From contig CM075939.1 of the NCBI GenBank assembly GCA_038030265.1, forward strand, positions 55,533,253-55,597,252: a stretch of DNA of 64,000 nucleotides. The letters run 5' to 3'. Shown piece by piece: positions 10,811 to 22,812 of the stretch (positions are counted from its first letter, which is position 1; each line of letters opens with the position of its first letter). This DNA comes from Corythucha ciliata. Lineage: Eukaryota; Arthropoda; Insecta; Hemiptera; Tingidae. Both the position numbers and the translations under genes were made by a program. The notes under the pieces were generated by a model. That model searched no databases. It was not told the DNA's origin and was given only the letters and a program-made list of their open reading frames with translations.

Positions 10811-11995
10811 CTACGTTTTCCTGGCCGACGCATAGACCGTGCACCCATATTCCATCTTTGCTCTGACCCAATTGTTATAGAACAGCAGTAACACGAGCGG
10901 GTCTGCCCCTCGCGATACTCCCGCCATGCACTTGAGGATGTCCAGCCGCTTCCTCCCTTGCGCGAGCAAATACTCGACATGGCTCGACCAAGTTAACTTG
11001 GAATCAAGGATGAGGCCCAGGAATTTAAATTCTGAGACGAATTCAATTTCCTGCTCCTTCATCTGTAGGACAGGATTTGTGTCTCCTGTTCTCAATTTAC
11101 AAAAGTGCATCGCTCGCGTTTTTCCCTCAGAGAAAGAGAATCCTACTCGGTCCGCATTTTCCTGTAGGACGTTGATGCCTTCCTGTAATTTCTCTTGAAT
11201 TGTGACCTTGTCGTCACCTCGAATGTAGAAGGCAATGTCATCCACATAAACTGACAACCCAATTTCCGCTGGTATGTCTTTCATAAGAGCATATGTTTTC
11301 CTGAAACAGGCAGGTTGCGTAGCATGGAATAATAAATCCCATCTATTCCTGGAGCAGTATCCCTGCGCCCTCCAAGTGCATTTTCTACTTTGTCCACACT
11401 TATGTCGCAATCATACGATTCGGTATCCTCCATGTCACATTGCCGAAGGCTTCCCTCTTCTCCCGCCTTTCGACGTCGAAACTCTTCTGGATAGTTCGAG
11501 TCCGCCGAGGCCATTTCATACTGGTCCGCCAACCACTCCACGACTACCTTGGGTTCTCTGCTAGAACAGTTGTTGACAACTAGGCAAGGGACTATAGCTG
11601 CAGGATTTTTCCGCCCGGCAATCTCATCCAGTTTTCTCCAAACTTCCGTCGGCTTTGCAGACGCCGACATAGTTTCCATAAACTCCCTCATTGATCTTTT
11701 TTTCTCTTGAGTTATTATCGCCTTTTCTCGGGATTTACATATCTTGTACTCTTTAAAGTCGTCCATATTCCCAGATCTCCTGAATTTACTGTAAGCTCGT
11801 CGTTTTTCTTTATTTGCTTTCGAGCACCTGTCTGACTACCAACAGACTGGCGTTCTTCTTAGTTGTCCCGCGGTCCTTGGGATAGCCTCTAATGCTGCAT
11901 TATTAATACTTCTTTCTACCTCCTTTAGGTTTGTTTCCACATCATTGGTCATGACTGGTGTTACGAAGGAGCTTCTATATCTCTCCCCTCGCCTT
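10811..11995 (-). pseudogene. element 2 reverse transcriptase remnant
   Basis: The linker (residues around INNAALEAIPRTAG) and first RT block (DTAPGIDGIYYSMLRNLP) are in one frame (11281-11766), preceded by a TAG near 11838. The palm block with catalytic YVDD (IGLSVYVDDIAFYIRGDD) and the thumb (FKFLGLILDSKLTWSSHVEYLL) lie in another frame (10811-11410). RT motifs containing the first catalytic Asp and PQGS are deleted between them, so no active RT is possible. Confidence 0.8.
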
Positions 11996-12925
11996 GAAAA
12001 TATAACTCGCCTGTCTGAGAGATATATCCCGCATGAAGATAACTGCCCTCGCCCAAGTTGAGTCTGAGAGACTTGTACGATGTATGGAATTCCGCGTTTT
12101 CTACCCGTCTCAACCAGTGCTCTTTATACGACTGTGTCACTTTCCCGATTGCTTCCGCGCCCAGGTGATTCAGGCATGTGCCCGGGCTAATGTCCAGCTC
12201 CCCCCACGCCCTTGCCCAGAAGCCTTTTTTGTCCCAAGTGAGCTGAGTCAAATGCCGCGGCAATCTATCTTCGCTCATACTTAGCGTCCGCCTGATGTAC
12301 GACATAATGCTTCTCGAGGGTACCGCAGTGTAGGGGGTCCATACTACTCTCTAAGTATAACATGTTAATTAGGAGTGTTATTTGGGAGCCAGAGTGCGCG
12401 CTTCAGGAAGTATCGGAAGAACGTTTCGACTGCATCGTATTGATAAAAGCTTCAGACTTCAGCCGCGTACATAATCATCACACCTGCTGTTGCCCTAAAG
12501 AGATCGAACTTTCTTTTGAGGGGTATTTCACCGTTTCTCACAACCTTCGCCCACGTAACACTGACCGCGAGCTTGGCCGATGACAGTCTCTCCCTGAGGT
12601 GTTTTTTAAAATCCACGCTCGGCGTCATTATGACCCTTAAATATTTATATTGCGTGACCACGTCAATTTTTGTACCTTTATAATGCCATTTTTCCGATGC
12701 CTTAAGCCTTCCTCCTACATACCATAACTTCGGATTTCTCCATGTTGACAGAGAGATTCCAGGCATCGCAGTATTCTGCTAGACGATTAATCATTATCTG
12801 GACCGTACCGGGCTCCTCCGCTATGAACGCTACGTCATCGGCGTACATCAGGCAATTTACTCTCCTCCCCCCAACCAACAGCCCCGCCCCTACATGCCTT
12901 TCCAAGTCATTCCCATTTCGTATAA
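11996..12925 (-). pseudogene. fragment of a third, different LINE reverse transcriptase (element 3)
   Basis: The fragment starts in the RT palm (NDLERHVGAGLLVGGRRV, LMYADDVAFIAEEPG) and continues through the thumb in other frames (YKYLRVIMTPSVDFKKHL; then ARAWGELDISPG near 12200). It has YADD but none of the I-type RNase H, and its sequence differs from elements 1 and 2, so it belongs to another Jockey/CR1-like LINE group (group uncertain). It is truncated on both sides and joined directly to element 2 near 11996. There are at least two frameshifts, one just after CRRKA (12702). Confidence 0.7.
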
Positions 12926-13197
12926 TTACTAGTTGTGACTAGTATGTCCATTAAATAATAAGACTAAACTATTTAGTTATATGCTACTTACATTATAATT
13001 GCTACTTTTTTTTTAAATTGCTATGATAAAAGCTCCATGAGTGATAGTGTTATCGTCAGCCTTTAATGGTGTTTCGCCACATAAATTCTTGTATGCTCAT
13101 TATACTTCTTGAAAAAGTTGTTCACCGTTCCCAGAAAGCACATAGTTGACTGGAGCATCACTGCTGCTTATACGAAAACAATTTGGGGTTGAAAAAA

Positions 13198-14400
13198 ATG
13201 AATGAGCCGTGCTGTTACGCAGTCCTAAGGAAGAAGCTGGGTCATAATGACTTTGCCGTTGAAACATTTACTATGCGCGCTATCGAAGAATATCTTGGGA
13301 TATTCGGTGAGTACGCCGAGCTGTGGATTCGAGCGACAGTCGGTTCGAAACCCGCAACTTTCAAATTTTTCGTCAAGAGTGTTTTTCAAAGTGATGAGAC
13401 CAAAGCCGAGTCGATTCGTCGCTGTCACGACGTTTTCAAAAAAGAGTTTTTGTTTCTCGCCAACGTACTGGAAGATCTCGAGGGATACGCTCGACGTCGC
13501 ATCACGGCTCGTTGCTATTGGACAAGTCTGTACCAGTTCAGCGTGTTTGAGGATTTGAACGAGTCGGGATTTGAAAGGGCGAGAAAACCGCTCGAAGATT
13601 TTAGCCACGCTGCGGTGGCTTTTCGCGTTCTTGCCAACTTTCACGCTTCGTCTCTTCTCATGAACCGGGATCGAAATTTTTCGGACCCTTCATTCAAGCC
13701 TCTGTTCGAGGAGGCTATTTACAAATACGAATTAATAGCGACTAAGCAAGGAATTTTTCGCACCTTGTGGAAAAGACTGCATTTGACGGTGAGCGAGTTC
13801 CTTCAGGGATACAATGGTGACGTCGTCGAAAAAGCGTTTGCCATTGCTTCAAAACGGATCGTCGAATTAGTGCGACCATCCGATAAATTTATAAATACTC
13901 TAACGCATGGAGACCCTCAAATTCGTAACATGATGTTTGAATATGATGAAACAGGTCAGCCGACCAATGGCGTGCTAATCGACTTTCAGGCTTTAAGATT
14001 TGCTCCACCCGTACTCGATTTGTTATACTTTCTGTCAACTGCATACAGTGTGAAATTTCGATCGGAACACCGCGAATACCTGTTGGAGCTCTACTATCAA
14101 ACTTTGACCGACAGTTTGAAAGCCAAGAACGTTGACGCCGCTACAATTTTTCCAGAAGGTTCTTTCAGGGAATCGTTCAAGTACTACGAGGAGTTTGCCG
14201 TGATTTTGGACGCGCTTTGTTTCGGTCTAAAAATGACCTCTGATATGACGACGAGATTCGGATCGAACCCACAAATGATATTTGACGCCTGCATGAACGG
14301 CAATTGTGACGTGTTCCTCGAGGCCATGAGAAGACACGAGAGCTACAGGGAAACAGTGGTTCTCTCCATACAGGCATTAATACAGTTTTATGATCTTTGA
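13198..14400 (+). CDS. EcKinase-like (CHK kinase-like) small-molecule kinase
   Basis: The protein of 400 residues has the aminoglycoside-phosphotransferase-like fold of the arthropod EcKinase family (PF02958). Members are thought to phosphorylate ecdysteroids or other small alcohols in the cytosol; the substrate here is unknown. Visible motifs: FFVK with the ATP-binding Lys60, VFEDL at 116-120 (hinge), the Brenner motif THGDPQIRNMMF with catalytic Asp229 and Asn234, and LIDFQ with metal-binding Asp252. The usual W and first N of HGDxWxNN are Q and R here. The ATG at 13198 has an A-rich context; a longer frame begins only with TTG. No introns, stops or frameshifts are seen, so it may be functional. 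No cofactor neighbours are present; the gene stands between LINE debris and a non-coding region. Confidence 0.85.
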   Translation: MNEPCCYAVLRKKLGHNDFAVETFTMRAIEEYLGIFGEYAELWIRATVGSKPATFKFFVKSVFQSDETKAESIRRCHDVFKKEFLFLANVLEDLEGYARRRITARCYWTSLYQFSVFEDLNESGFERARKPLEDFSHAAVAFRVLANFHASSLLMNRDRNFSDPSFKPLFEEAIYKYELIATKQGIFRTLWKRLHLTVSEFLQGYNGDVVEKAFAIASKRIVELVRPSDKFINTLTHGDPQIRNMMFEYDETGQPTNGVLIDFQALRFAPPVLDLLYFLSTAYSVKFRSEHREYLLELYYQTLTDSLKAKNVDAATIFPEGSFRESFKYYEEFAVILDALCFGLKMTSDMTTRFGSNPQMIFDACMNGNCDVFLEAMRRHESYRETVVLSIQALIQFYDL

Positions 14401-16560
14401 TTATATTTTGATTTGATTTTCCCTCCCTGCCCATCCAAATATTCCATTTCATTACAACCCCCACCACCACCACCACCACCACTAACCATCACTGCAATCC
14501 CATTCCTGTATACGCATAAGCAACAACGACATCCACCATAGTCCAAATATGGTATCATATTTTTAGCCCCCCCCCCCACTACCGTCGTTTATCGCTCCAA
14601 AATAACAAGCAAAATGTCGAATGTTGTACGGTACTTATAAAAAGGGGTGAGTCCCCAAGGAAGACTCGCATGTTTCATTCTTTTAATGCTTTTTGTCGGC
14701 ATCTCCTTGACTGGGGAGCGTGGAAGAAAGAAGTGCGAGAATGATAATAGGTTGGAACACTTAAGGCCTTTCAAGAGCGATAGAGAGAGAGTGAGTGAGT
14801 GAGTAAGAAAAAAAGTAAAAATTACCCGAGGCCCACCGCGAGCGAGATTCACATTAAAAATATGGTTACCTGCGAGATAATTTAATATTATACATTTATT
14901 AAAAAGGAAGTCGCAGTCGCAATTTATTATAATTTCACTGTTTAATCTTTGGAATATTCTGCTACCTCGTCACAAGGTGTTCGTCGAAAAAATTGATTCA
15001 ACGCGTGGTTTTTATTCTTAAAAGATCCACCTTTAAGGTTGAATTCCGTAACCATTAAGAATTCGACCTGTATGGAGGCAGAAAAGAATTCTTCACAATA
15101 AAATCCTGCTACCGGTTAAATGTTCAAATGTCAACACCAACAAGTTTTTCAAGCGATATCTTGGGTTGAATCAGTAAAGATTCTTCGCAGATAAGGACAA
15201 CTATTGTAACTTTTTTTTGTATGTAATGACAGCTGTGAAACCTAAATCTAAGCGAGGACTAAATTTTGTCTAATGAGGTCCTCTGCTGTTGGGAACCTTC
15301 TTTCAATCGAAGTATAACAACGCGACGGTTTTTTAATCTGTTGCAAAATGACACCACGCTGTCATATACGCACTTTATGAACGCTAATTTAAGCTGAGGG
15401 ATCCGCGTTTTTGCATCGTCTGGGTAAATAAATACGCGGTACACGCGGGTAAATAAATACGTTCGACCTTGTCTAATCTTTGAACATTCAGAGCCGGGGA
15501 TCTTATGACACATTCTACACCGCAAATGCTTAAAAGCACACAAGCTTGGGTTTTTTTTTAATCGGCACCACCACATCATCCCCTTTTCTTTTGGGATTTT
15601 TTGTTATGGTGGTAAAGGGGGAACTGAACGAGGATCAAGATCATCGGGTTGTTTTCACAAGGTTTTCAAACAAATCTTGTTGCGAGAGGTTTTCTACCTG
15701 CCCCTCTTTTTGCCCTCTCACTGGTCTCATTGTTTCTTTTATCGATGATCAATGACGATCAGACAGAAAAACGTTTGATTCAAAAACAATGATGCGATAA
15801 TTGAGAAAATGTTCCTCAGTTTGAAAATGACGTTCGATTTAACGCTCATTGGTTACTAAATTGTGTGAAAGTAAAGCAGTTTCCCCCGCTTCCTTCCACT
15901 CTATCCTTTAACTTTGCAAGGACCCCGCAGTGTCGTGCCCTTCCCACTATCCTCCGCATTATACAAAAGAGAGAGAGTATTGTGTTTCAAGTGTGACAAG
16001 CGCTAGAGTTAAGATACTTATCTTTGGAAGACTTCGAAGAAAATATTTACGCCCCAATTTGATACCTGCCACAGAGTGGAGACCGGTGAGGAGGAGGTGC
16101 CTTCAAAAGAAACTCGATATGAATAACAGAATATTTTGAGGCAATCGGACGAATGTTTCAAATTTTGCCCCACTCCAGCCGTGTATAAGAAAATATTCAG
16201 TTTTCTACCACTTTAAACGAATATCAGGAAAGCCTTGAAGACGCAGTGTCAAAATTAAGAGCCAGAAAAATCAGAAAATTAGCCATAAACATGAGCTTAG
16301 CGTTGACCAATCGCTATTTAAATACCGAAAATAAACAAGACAGTTAGGGGATCTATAAATTGGTTCCAATATCGGCTGAACATGATCTCCTGAGCCTTCA
16401 TCCAAGCTTTTCAAAGCTGAATCCAGTTCATACCATATTACATTCCTGGCTGGACGTGGAAAGGGAGTCATTATATACGGATTACATAGCCGAAGACCGT
16501 GGGATTCGGTGACTGGGTATTCGTTATAGGCTTTGGCCAGCTACTCGGCGTTCCACGCAA
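14401..16560. other. non-coding stretch with CCA microsatellite and C/T-rich tracts
   Basis: It contains a CCA triplet run at 14459-14482, a C-run near 14568-14578 and an AG/TC-rich patch near 14780-14810. The open frames here (for example 14589-14852 and 15259-15579) are low-complexity or lack protein character. Nothing functional is recognised. Confidence 0.5.
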
Positions 16561-19500
16561 AAAAGTAACAAAAATTGCAGCTTCGCTTAAATTAAGCGCC
16601 CGAACTCGCCACTCCGATGAAATCAAGACCCGAAACTGTCATTCCGCGGATATTCAACTATAGGAAACTTGTAATTTCGCTTGCCGCAGGGTCCCACACG
16701 TGCTGAAAGAAAATTGACAAAACCTGGTGGGTCCTAAGATCACAAAAAATAAAGTCTCAAAACTTTGCAACTTCGCGAAAATAAAGATCGGGAACTATCA
16801 ATTTCGAGAATATTTATTTATAACCGCAAAACTTGCAATTTCGCGATTTTTTTTTCAGCTCAGAGTGATGTAATTTCTAGGCAATGTTTACCAGGCTTTG
16901 TGCTTTGGTTAACCCAGTTTCCGCGGCAAAAAAAAGGACCCAAAACTGGCAATATCCCTTAAATAAAGACTAGCAACTTGTTATAATGTGAAAATAAAGA
17001 CCAAAAATTTGCAATTTCACAAATGCAAAGGCAAGAAATCAACGATTTCGGTGATATAGTCAGTCAGGTAACTTTGGATTTAATGGATATTTGACTTCAT
17101 AATGTTGCCCTTTTTGTGGCTGTTAGTCACACTTTTAGTGCTGTCGTGACCGCTGTCACTAAAACAAACAAAAAACACCCACAATTTGCAATTTTAGAAT
17201 ATTCAGATCACAATAAATTACAATTTCGTGCAACTCTTTGGGAAAGTACGCGGGAAAACGTTGAGAAAACAACGCTAATATCAAATAGCGGCTTTTAGCG
17301 GTAGCAGAAAAGCGTTGACTCATAGTATAAAACGAAAATAAATCACTAATATGTGGCGAAAATTGAGAAAAAATCTGAAGTCCATCGCTCACCTGGCTCA
17401 ACAATTAATTTTTGAAAACGCGAAATTCGTGGTTTTCTCGAGGCAACAACAGGAAAAAAGAAAAAAAAGCGGCTGAAACTGAGAAAATCTGCTAATTCCA
17501 GGCCTAAAAATGAAGTAAAACGCTCATTCACAACTAAAATGGAGAAATAAGCCAATTCGCGGAACAATTTGAGGAAATTAGCTAAAATTGAGGAAACGAG
17601 TTGATTCACGGCTGAAATTTAGAAAAACACGAAATGGCGTTTAAAATTGAGAAAAATGCTAATGTGTGGATAAAATTTGGACAGAGCACTCAAACGCTAC
17701 CTCTACTTTGTGGATTCTTGAGGCAAATTCATGCCTGATTCACGGCTAGGAGTTTAAAATAAGCACTGATTCGCAGCTAAAAATGAGAAAATGTGTTAAC
17801 TCGGTGCTAAAATTGAGAGAAAAACGCCAATTCTCAGCTAATATTGATGAAACGCCAACTCGGTGAATCCTGGGGCAACTTTGGGAATGAAATTGAGAAA
17901 AAGCGCCAATTCAAGCGGCTAAAACTGTGAAAAACCGTCAATTCGCGGGTAATAAATAGAGAAAAACACAAATTGATGTTTGAAATGGAGAAAAGCGTGA
18001 ATTCCCGGCTTAAAATTAGAAAAATTACTAATTTTCGGATAAAATTTGGAAAGAGCACTCAAACGCTACCTAATTTGCGGATTCTTGGCTAAAAGCTTAT
18101 AAAATGCGCCGATTCCCAGCTAAAAATGAGAAAACGAGCTAGTTCGCGGATAAGATTGAGAAAACGCACGTACGCAGATTTCGGAGGCAATTTCGTGGCT
18201 AAAATTGAGAAAAACACGTATTTCAACGGCGCTTAAAAGTACATTCCTGGTTTAATCAGAGACTAAAGGGCCTCTTATCGTTAGAGATTTCCGCCCCGGC
18301 CCCCGTTAAGGTGTTGTTCCGCCACTGTGCTGATGGCTCAAATTGAGAAAACTCGCGACTTCCGGAGGTGGATTCACCACGTACGCCGATCCCGACGTTC
18401 CTTTAGGTCATTATTAAGCGGATGAAATTAAGGCGCTCTAATTTGCCGATTTCGCGGGAAAAACTGGGATAAAACGGTTTTCGTGGTTTCTCGATGCAAC
18501 TTTAAGACCATAATTTAATGAAAAATCGCTGATTCCTGGTGTACATATGCAATTTTACGGCTAAAATGTACAAAAAACGCTAATGTGCTGTTTTTGGGCC
18601 AAGCCCGTAGCTAAAATTAGGAAAATGCGGCTGAAATTGAGAAAAATTGCTTAATTCATCAATGAAATAGAGAAAAATTGCTAATGAGAAAGTAACACAT
18701 TTTCCAAAATCATGCTGTCGTGATAGCTTGGGTACCAAAACTCATGAAAACACGATCCGTTCAAATAAAATCAGGCCCTATATTTTTTTCATTCATTTTT
18801 AAAACTATTGGGTTGCGGGACCCATTTGAAATAGGATAGATAGACTGATGACGTAATAACAGCATTCGTGTGACCTTCACAATAGCTTCCCACAAATCAA
18901 ACAATAGGACTTAAGAGAATGGGATGGACAAGAAGGGGCAAGACATGATAACAGCCTTGATGCCGAGGGTTAGGAGGGCTCACAACCCCTTAAATACATA
19001 ATTAGCGGTTAAAATGAGGAAAAACGGTAATATGCGGCTAAAATAAAGATAAATGACTCATTGATGGGGGGGGGGAGGAGTCAGCATTATGGTAAAATCG
19101 TCAGTTATTGTGGTGAAATTATCAGTTTTGTGTTGAAATCATCGGACTTTACAAGGCAGAGTCGTACGTTTCGGCGTAAAATCATCCGTTTTGGGGTAAA
19201 TCCCCGTTAAAGGTGTTAGATAGATTAGTGTTAAATAATTTGAAGTTGGCGGTTGTCTGTTATCCAGAACAGTAATGGCGTCGTCAATTAATTATCTTAT
19301 CAGACATTGCCTTTACCTGTATTTATAGTATCTCTACGGATACAAGTGATATAAAAGCCGCTTATTTACGGCTAAAACTGAGACAAACCGCTAATTCCCG
19401 CCTGAAATTGATATAAAATGCCCATTTGCAACTAAAATAAAGATAATTAAATATTTAATTCGTAATTTTGGCAGAAAGTGCTTATCAGCAGCTAAAATGG

Positions 19501-20440
19501 AGAAATACGCTACTTCTCGGCACAAACAAGGGCTAATGTGAAGCTAAATTTCAAGGGGTACCTTTGGCAATTCCGCTTGTTCACGGCTAAAACTGATACA
19601 AACGCTGATTCCCGGCTAAAATTGGGAAATTGCGTTGATTCATGGCCAATGTAACAAAAGGCGCTCATTCGCGGAGCTCAAATGGAGATAAACGCTAATT
19701 CACGGATTTTGTGAAAATCCTCCAGTTCAAAGCTGAAATTGAGCAAAATCGGTGATTCAGACGTGAAATTAAGGAATAATTCACGGTAAAAATTCGGAAA
19801 TATTGCTCAGCTAAAACGAAGAAAACAAAACGCTAATTTTCAGCTAGAATTGAGGAAACGAGATAACTTGCGGCTAACTCGCATGACTAAAAAGTGAAGA
19901 AAACACGCTAAAATTAGAGGTTAAAACGTTAACTCGTGGCCAAAACTGAGACAAACCGCTAATTGCAGTCTAAAATGTGGAGGAAGCTCATTCGCTGTTG
20001 AAGATTCAGTGAATTCGCGGCTAAAGTGGGCAAGAAGCGTTTATTCGCCGCTGAAACGGAGAAAAACGATAAATCGCGGGTCAATTTGAGAAAATCCAAT
20101 GATTTACGGCGAAAATTGGGGAAATGCGGTGATTCGAGTCTGAAATGAAGAAAGAAATTCGCGGCTAAAATTGAGAAAAAACCAATTATTGATTCCTATA
20201 GAGGCATAAATAATAAGTCAAAAAGGGCCCCGGAACAATGCAATTTCGCTGGTTTTTATAATTGAATCTTTCAATTTTGCAGAGTTAAATCTTCAAAAAT
20301 GGTGCAATTTCCCGGCGACCTGGCTCCAATGTTGCATTGCAGCGATTTTTCGACCTTGAAATTTGTTTATTGAATGCCTGATCTGATCTGCTAAGTCGTT
20401 CATTGACACGTTAACCACGGTCCAATCAGAATTATTGATT
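16561..20440 (+). repeat. degenerate tandem repeat field, about 30-bp units
   Basis: The core AATTCGCGGCTAAAATTGAG followed by AAAAACGCT recurs with heavy divergence, roughly every 28-32 bases, reading on the plus strand. Longer landmarks recur too: GAGCACTCAAACGCTACCT appears at about 17686 and 18053 and a GGGCAACTTTGGGAATGAAATTG type block lies between, giving a higher-order period near 365 bp. Interruptions without the motif lie around 18700-19000 and 19100-19330. No coding content. The same repeat returns on both strands further along the window. Confidence 0.85.
18232..18335 (+). repeat. dispersed ~100-bp block (also at 41935-42010, inverted)
   Basis: The block GAGACTAAAGGGCCTC...TTTCCGCCCCGG...GTGTTGTTCCGCCACTG lies inside the array. 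A clear relative lies inverted at 41935-42010, immediately before another array field. It may be a boundary module of the higher-order unit. Confidence 0.65.
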
Positions 20441-20447
20441 TCACTTT

Positions 20448-20914
20448 TTATAGTCGTAAACATGCAGTTTCACGACTGTTCAGTCTTAAACTAAGAGGTT
20501 GTTTCTTGTTGTGAATTAATTGATGAACTACGCCACCGATGACGATATCTGATGCATCTGTGCAAATGAAATGAGGAGCAGTGAGAGAAGGACGTGCGAG
20601 TGTTGTGGCTTGGGAAAGGGTAATTTTAAGGGCGGTGAATGCAGTTTGAAGGGAATCTGTCCAATTTAGAGGAGTAGTGTCTTTTTTCGGAGGCCCTGCG
20701 ATTGCAGCTTGAAGTGATATCTGTAATTCTGTGGCTCTTGGGATAAAATGATTGTAAACATTGAGCATACGTAACTCGGAGGTCGTCTTTGGTACAGGAT
20801 ATAGTCTAGAATTGGTTTAACTCGTTTCATATTGGGAGATAACCCAGTTGAGGAGACTTCGTGCCCAAGGAGTCTTTTTTGAATTGGGCTAATCAAATAC
20901 TTTACTCCACACAC
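20448..20914 (-). pseudogene. Ty3/gypsy RT-connection / RNase H fragment
   Basis: Two overlapping frames together give the gypsy stretch after the RT palm: LLGHEVSSTGLSPNMKRVKP, a region with FIPRATELQ, then the start of RNase H (FICTDASDIVIGGVVHQL, catalytic Asp). A frameshift occurs near 20770. It ends abruptly at 20448 where the tandem-repeat field stops. Minus strand, no LTR seen. Confidence 0.75.
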
Positions 20915-20987
20915 CTCTAGACAATTACCCTAAAAATGCTTGCTTTTTCTGTGATGCATCTTTATTTATTGTCTCCAACTGCAAATT

Positions 20988-22294
20988 CTACATTTCATCA
21001 GGCGAGAAGTGAAGCCAAAAACTCGGAGCAGTTTTTTCCATCTGCATCAAAATGAGGAGATACGTCAAGATGGTACTCAGAATCTGAAATTTTCAAAAAA
21101 TTTCACGTTAAATAATCGATATTTATATCGAACATTGGAGCACATACGGTTGTGAGTAGCGGGTATTCGAGACGAAAGCAGCCGGCCGCTGAAAAAGTCA
21201 GTTTTTTGGGGCGGCTGAGGTATCGAAATATTTTGTCCTGAAATACACAAGAGTTATTCATCCTTTATTGTATTGATGTGAATCATATTGAATACGTATA
21301 CGTTTGCGCGGAGAAGGAAGAACTTATTTTGAATGACATTAGCGTACAAAGATTCCTGAACTTGAGCGAACTGTAAAATATTTGTAAAATTGAACTCATA
21401 TTATAATAATATCGGTAATATTTCCTTGTCTCTAACACCGACTCTATATACCGATTGTGAAGTTGATTCGCACGATGAAACCAGAGTGACGGGTAAAACA
21501 AAGTAGTATAACGCCCATGGGAAACTAGTCAAAAGGCTGTTCAAGTCGAATTCATGTACAATGCCCAAAATCATGTTTATAATGACGCATAAAATGCAGT
21601 AAAAAAATAAAGCGACGATCGTCGGACCGGTAAATGTTGAAAACTCGTCGCAGCACTCTCTCAACCTGATGTGGTCATTTATCAGTTGAATGCATTTATT
21701 TTCAGGCAGAGGCCCGCATATAATGTCAAATTCTAATCGCTTGATGAACTTATTGAAGAGCAGTGTGGTCCATGCGAATAACAGGAATATTGATGAGTGA
21801 ATGACGGACATTAAATAAAATGAAATGTCACCGATGGTAGCCCAATTAGGCTGCCTTCTGTTGATTACAAGGACCAGTTGAGCGATGGTTGTAAGGAGAA
21901 AAGAGACAAATATTGGAACGTATCTGTGCGGTTTGAGTTCGACGGAAAGTTTTGAATTATAGACTTGAGAGAAAATCGTCAAATATTGGTAGCATCGTTC
22001 AAGACTTCTCCGCTTTCGAAGACATTGCACGTTGTAAGTTAGTGTGACGGCCACCTGGCCTATGATGTGCAAATATATGACGGCTTTGAGCGGAGTGCTA
22101 ATTTTGGTGAAGGGTTCAAACGAACTGTAACCGTTCCAGTAGGAGAAAATGCAAATACAATTCAAAGCTAAAGAGCTGATGAGAGTCGGAAAGCTCAAGT
22201 TGAGCCGCTTACGGTTTAAAACGTAGGGGGACGTACCCAGGATGTAACAAAAGACATGCACTACCTTACAATCTATGTTCACCATTAAATGCAT
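20988..22294 (-). CDS. gustatory receptor (7tm_7 family), three exons
   Basis: Insect gustatory receptors are seven-helix ligand-gated channels in sensory neuron membranes. I read exon 1 at 22294-21452 (281 codons, ATG start), exon 2 at 21370 to 21302 or 21296, and exon 3 at 21083-20988 (ending DEM*). All junctions are phase 0 with GT/AG ends; intron 1 would be 81 bp (donor GTATAT, acceptor TTTTACAG). Exon 1 has an N-terminal LGTSPYVLNRKRLNLS segment and six hydrophobic helices. Exon 2 has FAQVQESLYANVIQNKFFLL. Exon 3 holds TM7 with the family signature TYhhhhhQ as TYLLILMQ. The predicted total of about 335-337 residues is slightly short but plausible. Without splicing, exon 1 would read to a TAA at 21401. 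No in-frame damage is seen. The ligand is unknown. Confidence 0.75.
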
Positions 22295-22437
22295 GATTTC
22301 GATGTTATCTGGTTAGAATTAACTGTATATTCAAAAGTACTTAGGCTACTCGAAGTTAAACATTTCAAAAGCTCGTCATGACTATCAGGTGCGAGTATTT
22401 ATGAAAACTTTATTGAATTATTGACTAAGTCGTTTGA

Positions 22438-22812
22438 AAGGCTTTTGTTTACAGGTACTCAGTTCAAAAAAGGGAGTACTTTAGCACTCTTTTAAATCGT
22501 AAAACAATCGACAAACAAACGATAATGATATGGGAAGTTCTTAATGCACTATTTGATAATTCACAACTGTCCCTTTCTTTGACACTCTTTATAATTTTCG
22601 TATTTTTTCACGTGGGCCATTTGTTAATTTCAAGTACTAATGAGACGTTGATTTATTGTCAAGCGATTAATTCTAGATTACAGGTAATTTTGAATTTACT
22701 CAAGCTTGAAAAAGGAAAATTGTGTAATTGTGCGACAAGACCAATCCAGACACTAAATCCCCAATTAGCTCAATACCTTCATCTATACGATCAAAAGACG
22801 GATAGAATGTAA
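22438..22812 (+). pseudogene. possible second gustatory-receptor exon or fragment
   Basis: The frame is open from 22438 to 22812. The part TLFIIFVFFHVGHLL, then TLIYCQAINSRLQVI, aligns by eye with the TM4 region of the neighbouring receptor (H...TL...RL spacing one residue apart). It follows a possible acceptor TTTGTTTACAG and contains a possible donor CAG|GTAATT at about 22683, so it could be an internal exon ending INSRLQ. No convincing flanking exons with the TYxxxxxQ signature were found on this strand, so a fragment of a divergent paralogue is the likeliest reading. A non-coding chance frame is possible. Confidence 0.35.

Larger units (their letters stand above)
9277..11995 (-). mobile_element. 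I-clade LINE (element 2), 5'-truncated and internally deleted
   Basis: It keeps the end of the EN-RT linker, part of RT, RNase H, the 3'UTR and an AAT tail (about 9279-9296). The left break falls in the linker, where element 1 reads DWDRYRAS and this copy reads RGERYRSS (about 11980-11995). RT motifs between AP-GIDGI and YVDD are missing, a deletion of roughly 130 codons near 11290-11330. It contains a run of 19 G at 10590-10608. Sequence divergence from element 1 is large, so it is another family of the same clade. Confidence 0.85.

Noticed and set aside
16561..20440. Regularly spaced repeats suggesting a CRISPR-like array
   Set aside because: Units are degenerate, spacing varies, spacers are not unique and the surrounding genes are eukaryotic; no cas-like genes.
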